NCBI RefSeq assembly: GCF_016916835.1
Contig: NZ_JAFFIX010000009.1
Coordinates: forward strand, 239,202 to 303,201
DNA: 64,000 nucleotides
Direction of reading: 5' to 3'
Source: Actinacidiphila bryophytorum
Lineage (GTDB): Bacteria; Actinomycetota; Actinomycetes; Streptomycetales; Streptomycetaceae
The position numbers were made by a program, and so were the translations under genes. Within the stretch, counting starts at the first letter, position 1; each line of letters starts with the position of its first letter. Shown one piece after another: positions 16,153-24,898 of this stretch. The notes beneath the pieces were generated by a model, which saw nothing but the letters and a program-made list of their open reading frames with translations, did not search any database and had not been told where the DNA came from.

Positions 16153-16558
16153 CTGCCCAGCCTCGCACTCCCGGCCCGGGTCCGCCTCCCGCACCGCGGC
16201 GCTGCATGCCGCCGCCGCTCCCGTCACCCCCGCGCCCCCCCCGGGCGGCCCCTTACGTATGTCCGGCATCCGAGATACGGTGCCGTTGTCCCGGTGGCCT
16301 GCGACAACGGCGCCGTGCCCTCAATTTACTAGGAAATCCAAGCAAAACCGCAGGTCGGACGGCTTCGCGCGAATGCGGGACTTCTGGGTAACGTCTGTAT
16401 TGCAGGCCTTCGCCGGGACACTGTCACGCCTGGCTCGGCCATGCCGCACACACCCCGTGCGTCCCGCCGGACCAGGTGCGCCGCCCCCCGAAACCGTGGG
16501 GGAGGCCCCATCCTGCTCCCCGGCAGATCCCGGGGGCCGGACAGACGGAGGAGCGAAC
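16153..16558. other. Intergenic region between orphan regulator and bkd operon
   Basis: 406 bp without a recognised gene. It contains an imperfect stem-loop at 16277-16316 and a markedly A+T-rich patch at about 16319-16350 (TTTACTAGGAAATCC), likely promoter or operator DNA for one or both divergent units. GGAGGAG at 16546-16552 is the bkdA ribosome binding site. Confidence 0.5.
16277..16316. promoter_or_regulatory. 14-bp inverted repeat upstream of bkd
   Basis: ACGGTGCCGTTGTC (16277-16290) and GACAACGGCGCCGT (16303-16316) pair with one T/C mismatch around a 12-nt loop. It lies between divergent genes, so it could be a DNA operator or an RNA stem-loop in either transcript. Confidence 0.6.
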
Positions 16559-17740
16559 GTGAGCGTGAAGAGCACTGCCGCTGGGGATTCCCCCGCCAAA
16601 GGCAGGGGGCGGACGACGACCCGCGGCACCGCTGCGAAGCGCCGTGCCGGCGAGCCCGGACTCGTACAGCTGCTGACCCCGCAGGGCGAGCGGGTCGAGC
16701 ACCCGGACTACGCGATCGACGTGACGCCGGAAGAGTTGCGCGGCCTGTACCGCGACATGGTGCTGACCCGCCGTTTCGACGCCGAGGCGATCACCTTGCA
16801 GCGCCAGGGCGAGCTGGGCCTGTGGGCCTCGCTGCTGGGCCAGGAGGCCGCGCAGATCGGCTCGGGCCGGGCGACCCGCCCGGACGACTACGTCTTCCCG
16901 ACGTACCGCGAGCACGGCGTGGCCTGGACGCGGGACGTGGACCCGCTCAACCTGCTGGGGATGTTCCGCGGGGTCAACCACGGCGGCTGGGACCCCAACG
17001 AGAACAACTTCCAGCTCTACACCATCGTGATCGGCTCGCAGACGCTGCACGCCACGGGTTACGCCATGGGGGTGGCCAAGGACGGCGCCGACGCCGCCGT
17101 CATCGCCTACTTCGGCGACGGGGCCTCCAGCCAGGGCGATGTCGCCGAGGCCTTCACCTTCGCCGCGGTCTACAACGCGCCGGTGGTCTTCTTCTGCCAG
17201 AACAACCAGTGGGCGATCTCCGAGCCGACCGAGAAGCAGTCCCGGGTGCCGATCTACCAGCGCGCCGCCGGCTTCGGCTTCCCCGGCGTGCGGGTCGACG
17301 GCAACGACGTGCTCGCGGTGCTCGCGGTCACCAGGGCCGCCCTGGAGCACGCCCGCAGCGGGCAGGGGCCGATGCTGGTCGAGGCGTTCACCTACCGGAT
17401 GGGCGCGCACACCACGACCGACGACCCGACCCGCTACCGCAGCGACGAGGAGCGCGAGGAGTGGGCGTCCAAGGACCCCATCGCGCGGCTGCGGACCTAC
17501 CTGGAGCGCGAGGGCATCGCCGGCGAGGCCTTCTACGCCGAGGTCGAGGCGGAGAGCGACGCGCTGGCCAAGCGGGTGCGCGAAGGGGTCAGGAACATGC
17601 CGAACCCCGGCACCATGGCGATCTTCGAGAACGTCTACGCGGACGGCAGCTCCCTGGTCGACGAGGAGCGCGCGCAGTTCGTCGAGTACATGTCGTCCTT
17701 CGAGTCCGGGGACGTCGCGACCGCGGGAACGGGGCACTGA
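16559..17740 (+). CDS. bkdA: Branched-chain 2-oxoacid dehydrogenase E1 alpha
   Basis: A 393-residue thiamine-diphosphate enzyme subunit. The ThDP/Mg motif runs from GDGASSQGD to NNQWAIS (~182-220), and the phosphorylation-loop region YRMGAHTTTDDPTRYRS is present. With BkdB it decarboxylates 2-oxoacids from Val, Leu and Ile, feeding branched acyl-CoA starters for fatty acids and polyketides. The GTG start is set by GGAGGAG 6 nt upstream. The N-terminal ~35 residues are basic and Ala/Thr-rich. First gene of bkdABC; only 2 bp separate it from bkdB. Confidence 0.93.
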   Translation: MSVKSTAAGDSPAKGRGRTTTRGTAAKRRAGEPGLVQLLTPQGERVEHPDYAIDVTPEELRGLYRDMVLTRRFDAEAITLQRQGELGLWASLLGQEAAQIGSGRATRPDDYVFPTYREHGVAWTRDVDPLNLLGMFRGVNHGGWDPNENNFQLYTIVIGSQTLHATGYAMGVAKDGADAAVIAYFGDGASSQGDVAEAFTFAAVYNAPVVFFCQNNQWAISEPTEKQSRVPIYQRAAGFGFPGVRVDGNDVLAVLAVTRAALEHARSGQGPMLVEAFTYRMGAHTTTDDPTRYRSDEEREEWASKDPIARLRTYLEREGIAGEAFYAEVEAESDALAKRVREGVRNMPNPGTMAIFENVYADGSSLVDEERAQFVEYMSSFESGDVATAGTGH

Positions 17741-17742
17741 TC

Positions 17743-18720
17743 ATGACGCAGACGATGGCAGTGGCCAAGGCCCTCAACGAGTCCCTGCGCAAGGCGCTGG
17801 AGAACGACCCCAAGGTCCTCATCATGGGTGAGGACGTCGGCAGGCTCGGCGGTGTCTTCCGCATCACCGACGGCCTGCACAAGGACTTCGGCGAGGGGCG
17901 GGTCATCGACACCCCGCTCGCCGAGTCGGGCATCGTCGGCACCGCGATCGGCCTGGCGCTGCGCGGCTACCGGCCGGTGGTGGAGATCCAGTTCGACGGC
18001 TTCGTCTTCCCCGCCTACGACCAGATCGTCACGCAGCTGGCCAAGATGCACGCCCGTGCGCTCGGCAAGATCAAGCTGCCGGTCGTCATCCGCATCCCCT
18101 ACGGCGGCGGCATCGGCGCGGTGGAGCACCACAGCGAGTCGCCCGAGGCGCTGTTCGCGCACGTGCCGGGCCTGAAGGTGGTCTCGCCGTCCAACGCCTC
18201 CGACGCGTACTGGATGCTGCAGCAGGCGATCGAGTGCGACGACCCGGTGATCTTCTTCGAGCCCAAGCGGCGCTACTGGGACAAGGGCGAGGTCGACGTC
18301 TCCGCGCTGCCCGGCGACCTGCACCGGGCGGTCGTCGCCCAGCAGGGCACGGACCTGACGCTGGCGGCGTACGGGCCGATGGTGAAGGTGTGCCTGGAGG
18401 CGGCGGCAGCGGCGGCGAACGAGGGCCGTAGCCTGGAGGTCGTGGACCTGCGCTCGCTCTCGCCGATCGACTTCGACACGGTCGAGGCGTCGGTGAAGCG
18501 GACCGGCCGACTGGTCGTCGTGCACGAGGCCCCGGTCTTCTACGGCGCCGGCGCCGAGATCGCCGCGCGGATCACCGAGCGCTGCTTCTACCACCTTGAG
18601 GCGCCCGTGCTGCGGGTCGGCGGCTTCCACGCCCCCTACCCGCCGGCCCGCCTTGAGGAGGAGTACCTGCCGGGCCTGGATCGCGTACTCGACGCCGTCG
18701 ACCGCGCGCTGGCGTTCTGA
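17743..18720 (+). CDS. bkdB: Branched-chain 2-oxoacid dehydrogenase E1 beta
   Basis: A 325-residue E1 beta subunit, the normal length. Typical family stretches are MGEDVGRLGGVFR, TPLAESGIVGTAIGLAL, EIQFDGFVFPAYDQI and GGGIGAVEHHSESPEALF. It completes the ThDP active site with BkdA. The ATG follows the bkdA stop by 2 bp and bkdC begins 9 bp after its own stop, so the three are one operon. Confidence 0.94.
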   Translation: MTQTMAVAKALNESLRKALENDPKVLIMGEDVGRLGGVFRITDGLHKDFGEGRVIDTPLAESGIVGTAIGLALRGYRPVVEIQFDGFVFPAYDQIVTQLAKMHARALGKIKLPVVIRIPYGGGIGAVEHHSESPEALFAHVPGLKVVSPSNASDAYWMLQQAIECDDPVIFFEPKRRYWDKGEVDVSALPGDLHRAVVAQQGTDLTLAAYGPMVKVCLEAAAAAANEGRSLEVVDLRSLSPIDFDTVEASVKRTGRLVVVHEAPVFYGAGAEIAARITERCFYHLEAPVLRVGGFHAPYPPARLEEEYLPGLDRVLDAVDRALAF

Positions 18721-18729
18721 GGGAGAGTT

Positions 18730-20115
18730 GTGACGACCATGACCGTACAGGCACAGCGCTTCCGCGAATTCCGGATGCCGGACGTCGGCGAGGGCCTGAC
18801 CGAGGCCGAGATCCTCAAGTGGTACGTGGCGGTGGGCGACGCCGTCACCGACGGCCAGGTGATCTGCGAGGTCGAGACGGCCAAGGCGGCCGTCGAACTG
18901 CCCATTCCCTACGACGGGGTGGTCAGCGAGATCCGCTTCGAGGAGGGGACGACCGTCGACGTCGGCACCCCGATCATCGTGGTGGACGCAGGGCCGTCGG
19001 CCGAGGGCGCGGGCGAGGCGGCGCCCGCCGCGGAGCCGCAGGCCGCGCAGCCGGCGGAGCCCCCGGCCGCACCGGCCGTCAAGCGCGAGGCGGTGCTGGT
19101 GGGTTACGGGGTCGCGCCGTCCTCGACCACGCGCCGCCCGCGCAAGCAGGCGGCGCCGGTGAACGGTACGGCCGCGGCGGCCGCCCCCGCGCCCCCCGCC
19201 CCCGTGTCCGCGGAACGCCCGCTGGCCAAGCCGCCGGTGCGCAAGCTCGCCAAGGACCTCGGCATCGACCTGGCCACGGTGGTGCCGACCGGACCGAACG
19301 GCGTCGTGACCCGGGAGGACATCCGGGCCGCCGCCGCACCCCCGGCGACGCTGCCGCAGGCCGCGGCGCCCGCGCAGGCCGCGCCCGCCACCGCACCGGC
19401 CTTCGCGCCGGGCGGGCGGGAGACCCGTACGCCCATCAAGGGCGTGCGCAAGGCCACCGCCCAGGCGATGGTGGCCAGCGCCTTCACCGCCCCGCACGTC
19501 ACGGAGTTCGTGACCTTCGACATCACCAGGACCATGAAGCTGGTCCAGGAGCTGAAGGAGGACCGCGCCTTCACCGGGCTCAAGGTCAGCCCGCTGCTGC
19601 TGGTCGCCAAGGCCCTGCTGGTCGCGATCCGCCGCAATCCGCAGGTCAACTCGGCCTGGGACGAGGCGGCGCAGGAGATCGTCCACAAGTCCTATGTGAA
19701 CCTCGGGATCGCCGCGGCCACCCCGCGCGGCCTGATCGTGCCGAACATCAAGGACGCGCAGGACAAGACCCTGCCGGAGTTGGCGGCGGCACTCGGCGAG
19801 CTGGTCGCGACCGCCCGCGAGGGCAAGACGTCGCCCGCCGACATGCAGAACGGCACGATGACGATCACCAACGTCGGCGTCTTCGGCGTCGACACCGGCA
19901 CGCCCATCCTGAACCCCGGGGAGTCGGCGATCCTCGCCTTCGGCGCGGTCAAGCTCCAGCCGTGGGTCCACAAGGGCAAGGTCAAGCCGCGGCACGTCAC
20001 GACGCTCGCGCTCTCCTTCGACCACCGCCTGGTCGACGGCGAACTCGGCTCGAAGGTGCTCGCGGACGTGGCCGCGGTCCTGGAGCAGCCCAAGCGGCTG
20101 ATCACCTGGGCCTGA
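18730..20115 (+). CDS. bkdC: Branched-chain 2-oxoacid dehydrogenase E2 (dihydrolipoyl acyltransferase)
   Basis: A 461-residue E2. One lipoyl domain carries K52 in VETAKAAVE. Ala/Pro-rich linkers and a peripheral subunit-binding domain follow (~163-200, PPVRKLAKDLGIDLATVVPTG). The C-terminal catalytic domain has the HxxxDG active site (FDHRLVDGE, His ~431). It transfers the branched acyl group to CoA. No E3 (dihydrolipoamide dehydrogenase) gene follows, so the complex must share an E3 encoded elsewhere. Confidence 0.94.
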   Translation: MTTMTVQAQRFREFRMPDVGEGLTEAEILKWYVAVGDAVTDGQVICEVETAKAAVELPIPYDGVVSEIRFEEGTTVDVGTPIIVVDAGPSAEGAGEAAPAAEPQAAQPAEPPAAPAVKREAVLVGYGVAPSSTTRRPRKQAAPVNGTAAAAAPAPPAPVSAERPLAKPPVRKLAKDLGIDLATVVPTGPNGVVTREDIRAAAAPPATLPQAAAPAQAAPATAPAFAPGGRETRTPIKGVRKATAQAMVASAFTAPHVTEFVTFDITRTMKLVQELKEDRAFTGLKVSPLLLVAKALLVAIRRNPQVNSAWDEAAQEIVHKSYVNLGIAAATPRGLIVPNIKDAQDKTLPELAAALGELVATAREGKTSPADMQNGTMTITNVGVFGVDTGTPILNPGESAILAFGAVKLQPWVHKGKVKPRHVTTLALSFDHRLVDGELGSKVLADVAAVLEQPKRLITWA

Positions 20116-20132
20116 CGCCCGGTATCCGACGC

Positions 20133-20180
20133 AGGAGCGGGGGTTTCCGGCGGACATACGTCCGGGAGCCTCCGCTTCTG
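20133..20180 (+). terminator. Stem-loop after bkdC
   Basis: AGCGG near 20136 pairs with CCGCT near 20171, enclosing GGAC-ATAC-GTCC. The structure has bulges but lies directly after the bkdC stop and before a separate small gene, so it may end the bkd operon. Confidence 0.4.
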
Positions 20181-20224
20181 CGTGTTTACCCCGTTTCCCG
20201 GGGGAATTGTGCTGCTATCGGCGC

Positions 20225-20419
20225 ATGGTCGTCTCTGTCTCCGTCGTCCTGCTGCTGGTCGTCATCGCGGCACTCCTGATGCACAACAAGAACCTCAAGG
20301 TCAGCCACGCCATCGTGTGCGGTCTGCTGGGGTTCTGCCTGGCCGGCTCCAGCCTGGCCCCCACCATCCAGTCCACCGTCGCCTCGACCGCCGATCTCGT
20401 GAGCACCATCCGTCCGTAG
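20225..20419 (+). CDS. Small two-helix membrane protein
   Basis: 64 residues with a membrane helix at ~2-18 (VSVSVVLLLVVIAALL) and a second at ~29-45 (HAIVCGLLGFCLAGSSLA), joined by a short polar loop HNKNLKVS. No family name was recognised. ATG at 20225 is chosen because it begins the first helix; an upstream TTG or GTG would add a Cys-rich stub. Its TAG stop forms part of the TAGGAT box that may drive the next gene. Confidence 0.6.
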   Translation: MVVSVSVVLLLVVIAALLMHNKNLKVSHAIVCGLLGFCLAGSSLAPTIQSTVASTADLVSTIRP

Positions 20420-20428
20420 GATGAACGG

Positions 20429-20962
20429 ATGAGCGATCTCGATCAGGTGTCCCTGCGCCCCGTCACCGAGGACGACCTGCCCCTGCTGGGCGGCATGCTG
20501 GCCAGTCCCGAGACCCGGGCGCCCTTCCAGTGGTTCGGCTGGAGCGACCCCGGGAAGACGGTGCGCACCTTCGAGGAGAACGGCCTGCTCGGCCCGGACA
20601 ACAGCATCCTCATGGTGGACGCGGGGGACGAGACGCTCGGCTTCGTGTCGTGGCGCAAGATCGACGTCGTCCACTCCTACTTCTGGAACATCGGCGCCCT
20701 GCTGCTCCCCGAGGCCCGCGGCCGCGGCATCGGCACCCGTGCCCAGCAGCTGCTGGTCCGCTACCTCTTCGCCCACACCCCGGTCGTGCGGATCGAGGCG
20801 GACACGGAGGCGGACAACATCCCCGAGCAGCGCGCCCTGGAGAAGGCCGGCTTCACGCGCGAGGGCATGATGCGCAGCGTCGTCTTCCGCGACGGCAAGT
20901 GGCGTGACGCCTGCCTCTACGCCATCCTCCGCGACGACCTGACGGAGGCCCCGGCCCGGTAG
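20429..20962 (+). CDS. GNAT-family N-acetyltransferase
   Basis: A 177-residue GNAT protein. The acetyl-CoA loop is in LLPEARGRGIGTRAQQLL (~95-112), followed by RIEADTEADNIPEQRALEKAGFTREG, typical of RimJ/RimL-like acetyltransferases. The acceptor is unknown. The ATG lies exactly 6 nt after TAGGAT (20417-20422), a near-perfect -10, which predicts a leaderless transcript. Confidence 0.85.
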   Translation: MSDLDQVSLRPVTEDDLPLLGGMLASPETRAPFQWFGWSDPGKTVRTFEENGLLGPDNSILMVDAGDETLGFVSWRKIDVVHSYFWNIGALLLPEARGRGIGTRAQQLLVRYLFAHTPVVRIEADTEADNIPEQRALEKAGFTREGMMRSVVFRDGKWRDACLYAILRDDLTEAPAR

Positions 20963-21031
20963 TACGGACCCGGCCCCGACAGCTGCCGTCCGCATGGCGG
21001 ATGGCCTGTCGGGCGCCCGCTTGTTGTATCT

Positions 21032-21047
21032 ATGATGTGCGCATCAT
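21032..21047 (+). promoter_or_regulatory. Operator-like inverted repeat at the GntR gene start
   Basis: ATGATG-TGCG-CATCAT overlaps a TATGAT -10-like element (21031-21036) and the ATG at 21046. The position suits autorepression of the GntR-MFS operon. Confidence 0.55.
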
Positions 21048-21717
21048 GGATGCAGGAATCGTGGCGACCCCGGTCGCCGTCAAGTCGCCGCCCGCCGCCG
21101 AGCGGGTCTATCTGCACGTCAAGGCGGGGGTGCTGGACCGCAGCTACGAAGGCGGGACGCTGCTGACCGAGGGCGACCTCGCCGAGGCCGTCGGGGTGTC
21201 GCGCACCCCGGTGCGCGAGGCGCTGCTGCGCCTGGAGGCGGAAGGGCTGCTCAAGCTCTACCCGAAGAAGGGCGCCCTGGTGCTGCCGGTCTCCGCGCAG
21301 GAGATCGCCGACGTCGTCGAGACCCGGCTGCTGGTCGAACAGCACGCGGTGGCCAAGCTGGTGGGCGCGCTGCCCGAGCCGCTGGTCACGCGCCTCGAGG
21401 AACTGCTGGCCGAGCAGCGCGGCCACGCCGCCACCGGCGACCTGGCGGCCTTCGCGGTCGCCGACCGCTGCTTCCACGCGGAGATCGTGCGCGCGGCGGG
21501 CAACCGTATCCTCGCCCAGCTCTACGACCAGCTGCGGGACCGGCAGTTGCGGATGGGCGTGGCCACGATGCACGCCGAGCCCAGCCGGGTCGCCAAGAAC
21601 ATCGCCGAGCACAGCGAGATCCTCGACGCGCTGCGGCAGGGCGGCGCCCGCCAGGCGGAGGCGGCCGTGCGCCGGCACCTGTCCCGGGTCAACACCCTGG
21701 CCCGGGGCGAGTCGTGA
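21046..21717 (+). CDS. GntR-family regulator, FCD (FadR/VanR) type
   Basis: A 223-residue regulator. The N-terminal winged helix (~18-80) includes LTEGDLAEAVGVSRTPVREALLRLEAEGLL. The C-terminal all-helical FCD ligand-binding domain (~90-215) has His/Asp residues (FAVADRCFHAEIVRAAGN, EHSEILDAL) suited to a metal-dependent effector site. The start is set at the ATG within the operator. The MFS gene begins in its stop codon (GTGA), so the regulator probably controls uptake or export by that transporter. The effector is probably a small carboxylate, but this is a guess from the family. Confidence 0.88.
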   Translation: MDAGIVATPVAVKSPPAAERVYLHVKAGVLDRSYEGGTLLTEGDLAEAVGVSRTPVREALLRLEAEGLLKLYPKKGALVLPVSAQEIADVVETRLLVEQHAVAKLVGALPEPLVTRLEELLAEQRGHAATGDLAAFAVADRCFHAEIVRAAGNRILAQLYDQLRDRQLRMGVATMHAEPSRVAKNIAEHSEILDALRQGGARQAEAAVRRHLSRVNTLARGES

Positions 21718-23030
21718 CGGCCAGGAGCCTGCCGGGCGACCCGCCGGGCGGCAAGCGTGCCGTCCTGGTCTGGGGCGTCGGCACCATGGTCTACCTGGTC
21801 GCGGTGGTACACCGCACCAGCCTCGGCGTGGCGGGCATCGACGCCGCCGACCGCTTCCACATCGGCGCGTCCGCCCTGTCGTCGTTCTCGATCCTCCAGG
21901 TGCTGGTCTACGCCGGCATGCAGATACCCGTCGGCCTGCTCGTCGACCGGCTGGGCACCAAGCGGGTGCTGATGCTGGGCGCGGTGCTCTTCACCAGCGG
22001 CCAGCTGGCCTTCGCGCTGTCGCACTCCTACGGCATGGCGCTGGCCGCCCGTGCGGTGCTGGGCTGCGGCGACGCGATGACCTTCGTGAGCGTGCTGCGG
22101 CTCGGCTCGCGCTGGTTCCCGGCCCGCCGCGGGCCGATGATCGCGCAGGGCGCTGCACTCTTCGGGGTGGCGGGCAACCTCGTCTCGACGGTCGCGCTGT
22201 CCCGGCTGCTGCACTCGGCGGGCTGGACGCCGACCTTCCTGGGTACGGCCGTCGGCGGCGCCTTCGTGCTGCTGCTGGTCGCCCTCTTCCTCAAGGACCA
22301 CCCCGAGGGCTACGAGCCCGCGCCGGCCGAGCACTCGGGGCTCGCCTTCGTACGGCGGCAGATCGCCGCGTCCTGGGCGGAGCCGGGTACCCGGCTCGGC
22401 ATGTGGACGCACTTCACCACGCAGTTCTCCGGCATGGTCTTCCTGCTGCTGTGGGGCCTGCCCTACCTGGTCGAGGACCAGGGGCTCGGGCGCGGCACCG
22501 CCGGCAGCCTGCTGACCCTGGTGGTGCTGGCCAACATGGTCTTCGGCATGGTCTTCGGCCAGCTGATCTCCCGTCACCGCGGCGCCAGGATGCCGCTGAC
22601 GCTCGGGGTGATCGGGGCGACCGCCGCGATGTGGGCGGTGGTGCTCGGCTGGCCCGGCGGGCAGGACCCGACATGGCTGCTGGTGCTGCTGTGCGTGGTG
22701 CTCGGCGCCTGCGGCCCCGGCTCGATGATCGGTTTCGACTTCGCCCGCCCGGCCAACCCGCCCGAGCGCTTCGGCACCGCCTCCGGCATCGTCAACATCG
22801 GCGGCTTCACCGCCTCGATGCTCACCCTGCTGGCCGTAGGGGTGCTGCTGGACGCCACGGGCGACAACTACCGGGTGGCCTGGAGCAGCGTCTTCGTGCT
22901 GCAGGCGGTCGGCACCGTGCAGATCCTGCGGCTGCGCCGGCACAGCGAGCGCCTGGAGCGCGAGCGCATCGCGGCCAGCCGGGTCGAGAGCGTCCACCGC
23001 TCGTCCGCCGCTGCGGGCAGCGGGGCCTGA
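21714..23030 (+). CDS. MFS transporter
   Basis: A 438-residue major facilitator protein with about 12 hydrophobic segments. Between TM2 and TM3 is VDRLGTKRVLMLG, the MFS signature loop, and FGQLISRHRGARMPLTLG sits in the second half. It resembles the NarK/oxalate-formate/hexuronate-like MFS group with a GntR partner. The start overlaps the GntR stop by 4 bp, so it is co-translated. The substrate cannot be assigned. Confidence 0.86.
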   Translation: MTARSLPGDPPGGKRAVLVWGVGTMVYLVAVVHRTSLGVAGIDAADRFHIGASALSSFSILQVLVYAGMQIPVGLLVDRLGTKRVLMLGAVLFTSGQLAFALSHSYGMALAARAVLGCGDAMTFVSVLRLGSRWFPARRGPMIAQGAALFGVAGNLVSTVALSRLLHSAGWTPTFLGTAVGGAFVLLLVALFLKDHPEGYEPAPAEHSGLAFVRRQIAASWAEPGTRLGMWTHFTTQFSGMVFLLLWGLPYLVEDQGLGRGTAGSLLTLVVLANMVFGMVFGQLISRHRGARMPLTLGVIGATAAMWAVVLGWPGGQDPTWLLVLLCVVLGACGPGSMIGFDFARPANPPERFGTASGIVNIGGFTASMLTLLAVGVLLDATGDNYRVAWSSVFVLQAVGTVQILRLRRHSERLERERIAASRVESVHRSSAAAGSGA

Positions 23031-23035
23031 CGGCA

Positions 23036-23066
23036 GGACCCGGGCCGTCCGCGACGCCCCGGGTCC
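23036..23066. terminator. Bidirectional terminator between MFS and MDMPI-like genes
   Basis: GGACCCGGG (23036-23044) and CCCGGGTCC (23058-23066) form a perfect 9-bp stem between two convergent genes. A short tandem repeat (CAGAACGT twice, 23076-23091) follows. Confidence 0.7.
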
Positions 23067-23090
23067 GCTGCTCGACAGAACGTCAGAACG

Positions 23091-23915
23091 TCAGCGGGTC
23101 ACCGCGATGTGCTGCAGGATCGCCTCGGCCAGTGCCGCGTCACCCTCGGTCTTGAGCCGGTCGGCCACCGCGGCGGGCCGCACCCGGCCGGTGAGCAGCC
23201 GCAGGAAGGTCTCCCAGTCCAGGGCGAAGGTCACCGCGGGGCCGAGCGAGACCGCGGAGTCGATGGTGCCGCGGCCCTCCGCGTTGACCCGTACCGTCCG
23301 CATGAACTCCAGCGGCCCGTGTACGTCGAAGACCACTGCGGAGCCGGGCTTGGCGCCCGCGTCGTGCGCGACCAGCTTCGGCAGCGATCGCAGGACGTAG
23401 TCGCGGGCCAGCACGGCCGCGGCCGACGCCAGGTTGCCGGGCTTGCCGAGCGCCCGGCGCAGGTCCTGCTCGTGCACCCAGACGTCGAAGACCCGGCTCC
23501 ACAGCTGCTCCTCCAGCGCGATCTCGCCGCCGCCGATCGAGCGCACCTCCGCGTCCGGCTCGCGCGACTCGTTGCGCAGCTGCCGCGACCTGCGGATGAT
23601 CGTGTACTCCAGCTCCGAGGTCATCTCCGGGGCGGTGTGGTGCCGCCGGATGTCCACCGGGACCTCGGTGTAGCGGGCGGTCTCGCTGGTGATGTGCCGC
23701 AGATCGCTGGGGAGTGTGTGGATCGGGCGCGGATCGCCGAGCAGTTCGCACTCGAAGCCGATGATGTGGGAGACGATGTCGCGGACCGACCAGTAGGGGC
23801 ACTCCGTGGGACGGTTCCACTCCCCCTCGGCCAGTGGGGACACCAGTTCGTTGATGGATTCTATGGAGTGGGTCCAGGCGTCGATGTACGGCTGGAGCTT
23901 GCTGTGGACGGTCAC
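23091..23915 (-). CDS. MDMPI/DinB-fold protein (maleylpyruvate isomerase N-terminal family)
   Basis: A 274-residue protein. The N-terminal four-helix DinB-like domain has candidate metal ligands in SVRDIVSHIIGFECELL (His ~50) and in the later WVHEQDLRRAL (His ~147). This matches the mycothiol-dependent maleylpyruvate isomerase-like family that also includes mycothiol S-transferases. A C-terminal SCP2-like domain follows (~170-270). Typical actinobacterial cytosolic protein, perhaps using mycothiol for isomerisation or detoxification. The real substrate is not known. Confidence 0.8.
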   Translation of the reverse strand: MTVHSKLQPYIDAWTHSIESINELVSPLAEGEWNRPTECPYWSVRDIVSHIIGFECELLGDPRPIHTLPSDLRHITSETARYTEVPVDIRRHHTAPEMTSELEYTIIRRSRQLRNESREPDAEVRSIGGGEIALEEQLWSRVFDVWVHEQDLRRALGKPGNLASAAAVLARDYVLRSLPKLVAHDAGAKPGSAVVFDVHGPLEFMRTVRVNAEGRGTIDSAVSLGPAVTFALDWETFLRLLTGRVRPAAVADRLKTEGDAALAEAILQHIAVTR

Positions 23916-24034
23916 GGGACCCCTCGACGGATCGGTGCGCGGTCGTGGTGGTTGGCGCCTAAGTTACGCTGCGCGCGGGCGCCCACGCAGTGCTTTCGAG
24001 TGACGATGGTAGGCCCGGCTTGACGACCCAACGT

Positions 24035-24850
24035 ATGGGCGGTGTCCAGGTGCGCGCAACGCTTCTCCAGATCGAGGTCGACCCGGCCGAGACGGCCGCC
24101 GACCGGCGGCGCCGTGCGGCCGCTCTCGTCCGCGCCCAGGCGGGTGCGGATCTCGTCGTGCTGCCCGAATTGTGGCCGGTCGGTGCGTTTGCCGCCGACG
24201 ACTTCGCCAAGGAGGCGGAGCGGGCCGGCGACGGTCCCACCGCCGAGGCGATGAGCGCCGCCGCGCGGGACGCCGGGGTGTGGCTGCACGCGGGTTCGGT
24301 GGTCGAGCGCGACCCGTGGCCCGACGGGCAGCTCTACAACACCTCGCTGCTGTTCGCGCCGGACGGCGCCCTGCACACCACCTACCGCAAGATCCACCGC
24401 TTCGGCTTCGACCGGGGCGAGGCCGTCCTGATGGCCGGCGGCTCACACATCGTCACAGCGGCGCTGCCGCACGCCGTTCTGGGGCTGGCGACGTGTTACG
24501 ACCTGCGCTTCCCCGAGCTCTTCCGCGGGCTGCTGGACGCCGGCGCCGGGATCCTGGTCGTCCCGGCGGGCTGGCCGGCCCGGCGGCTCGCGCACTGGCG
24601 GGTCCTGGTGCAGGCCAGGGCCATCGAGAACCAGGCGTATGTGCTGGCCTGCGGCACCGCCGGTACGCACGCGGGTGTGCCCCAGGCGGGGCACAGCATG
24701 GTCGTCGACCCGTGGGGCACGGTCCTCGCCGAGGCAGGCCCCGGCGAGGAGGTCCTCACCGCCACCCTCGACCCGGACCTGGTCACCTCCACCCGCTCCG
24801 ACTTCCCGGTCCTCCGCGACCGCGTCCTCGGGCTCCCGCCCGTGAGCTGA
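24035..24850 (+). CDS. Carbon-nitrogen hydrolase (nitrilase superfamily, omega-amidase-like)
   Basis: A 271-residue enzyme with the Glu-Lys-Cys triad: E45 in LPELW, K119 in YRKIHRFGF and C154 in ATCYDLRFPELF. Length and motifs fit the branch containing omega-amidases, YafV/Nit-like and deaminated-glutathione amidases, which hydrolyse amides of small carboxylates. Starts at 23990 and 24050 are alternatives; 24035 (ATG) just precedes the conserved first strand VRATLLQIEV. It stands alone, divergent from the MDMPI-like gene, and is followed by intergenic repeats. Confidence 0.87.
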   Translation: MGGVQVRATLLQIEVDPAETAADRRRRAAALVRAQAGADLVVLPELWPVGAFAADDFAKEAERAGDGPTAEAMSAAARDAGVWLHAGSVVERDPWPDGQLYNTSLLFAPDGALHTTYRKIHRFGFDRGEAVLMAGGSHIVTAALPHAVLGLATCYDLRFPELFRGLLDAGAGILVVPAGWPARRLAHWRVLVQARAIENQAYVLACGTAGTHAGVPQAGHSMVVDPWGTVLAEAGPGEEVLTATLDPDLVTSTRSDFPVLRDRVLGLPPVS

Positions 24851-24898
24851 CCGCCCCTTGCGGTGCATCGCCTGCCTGCGGCGCCATCGTGGCTGGTC

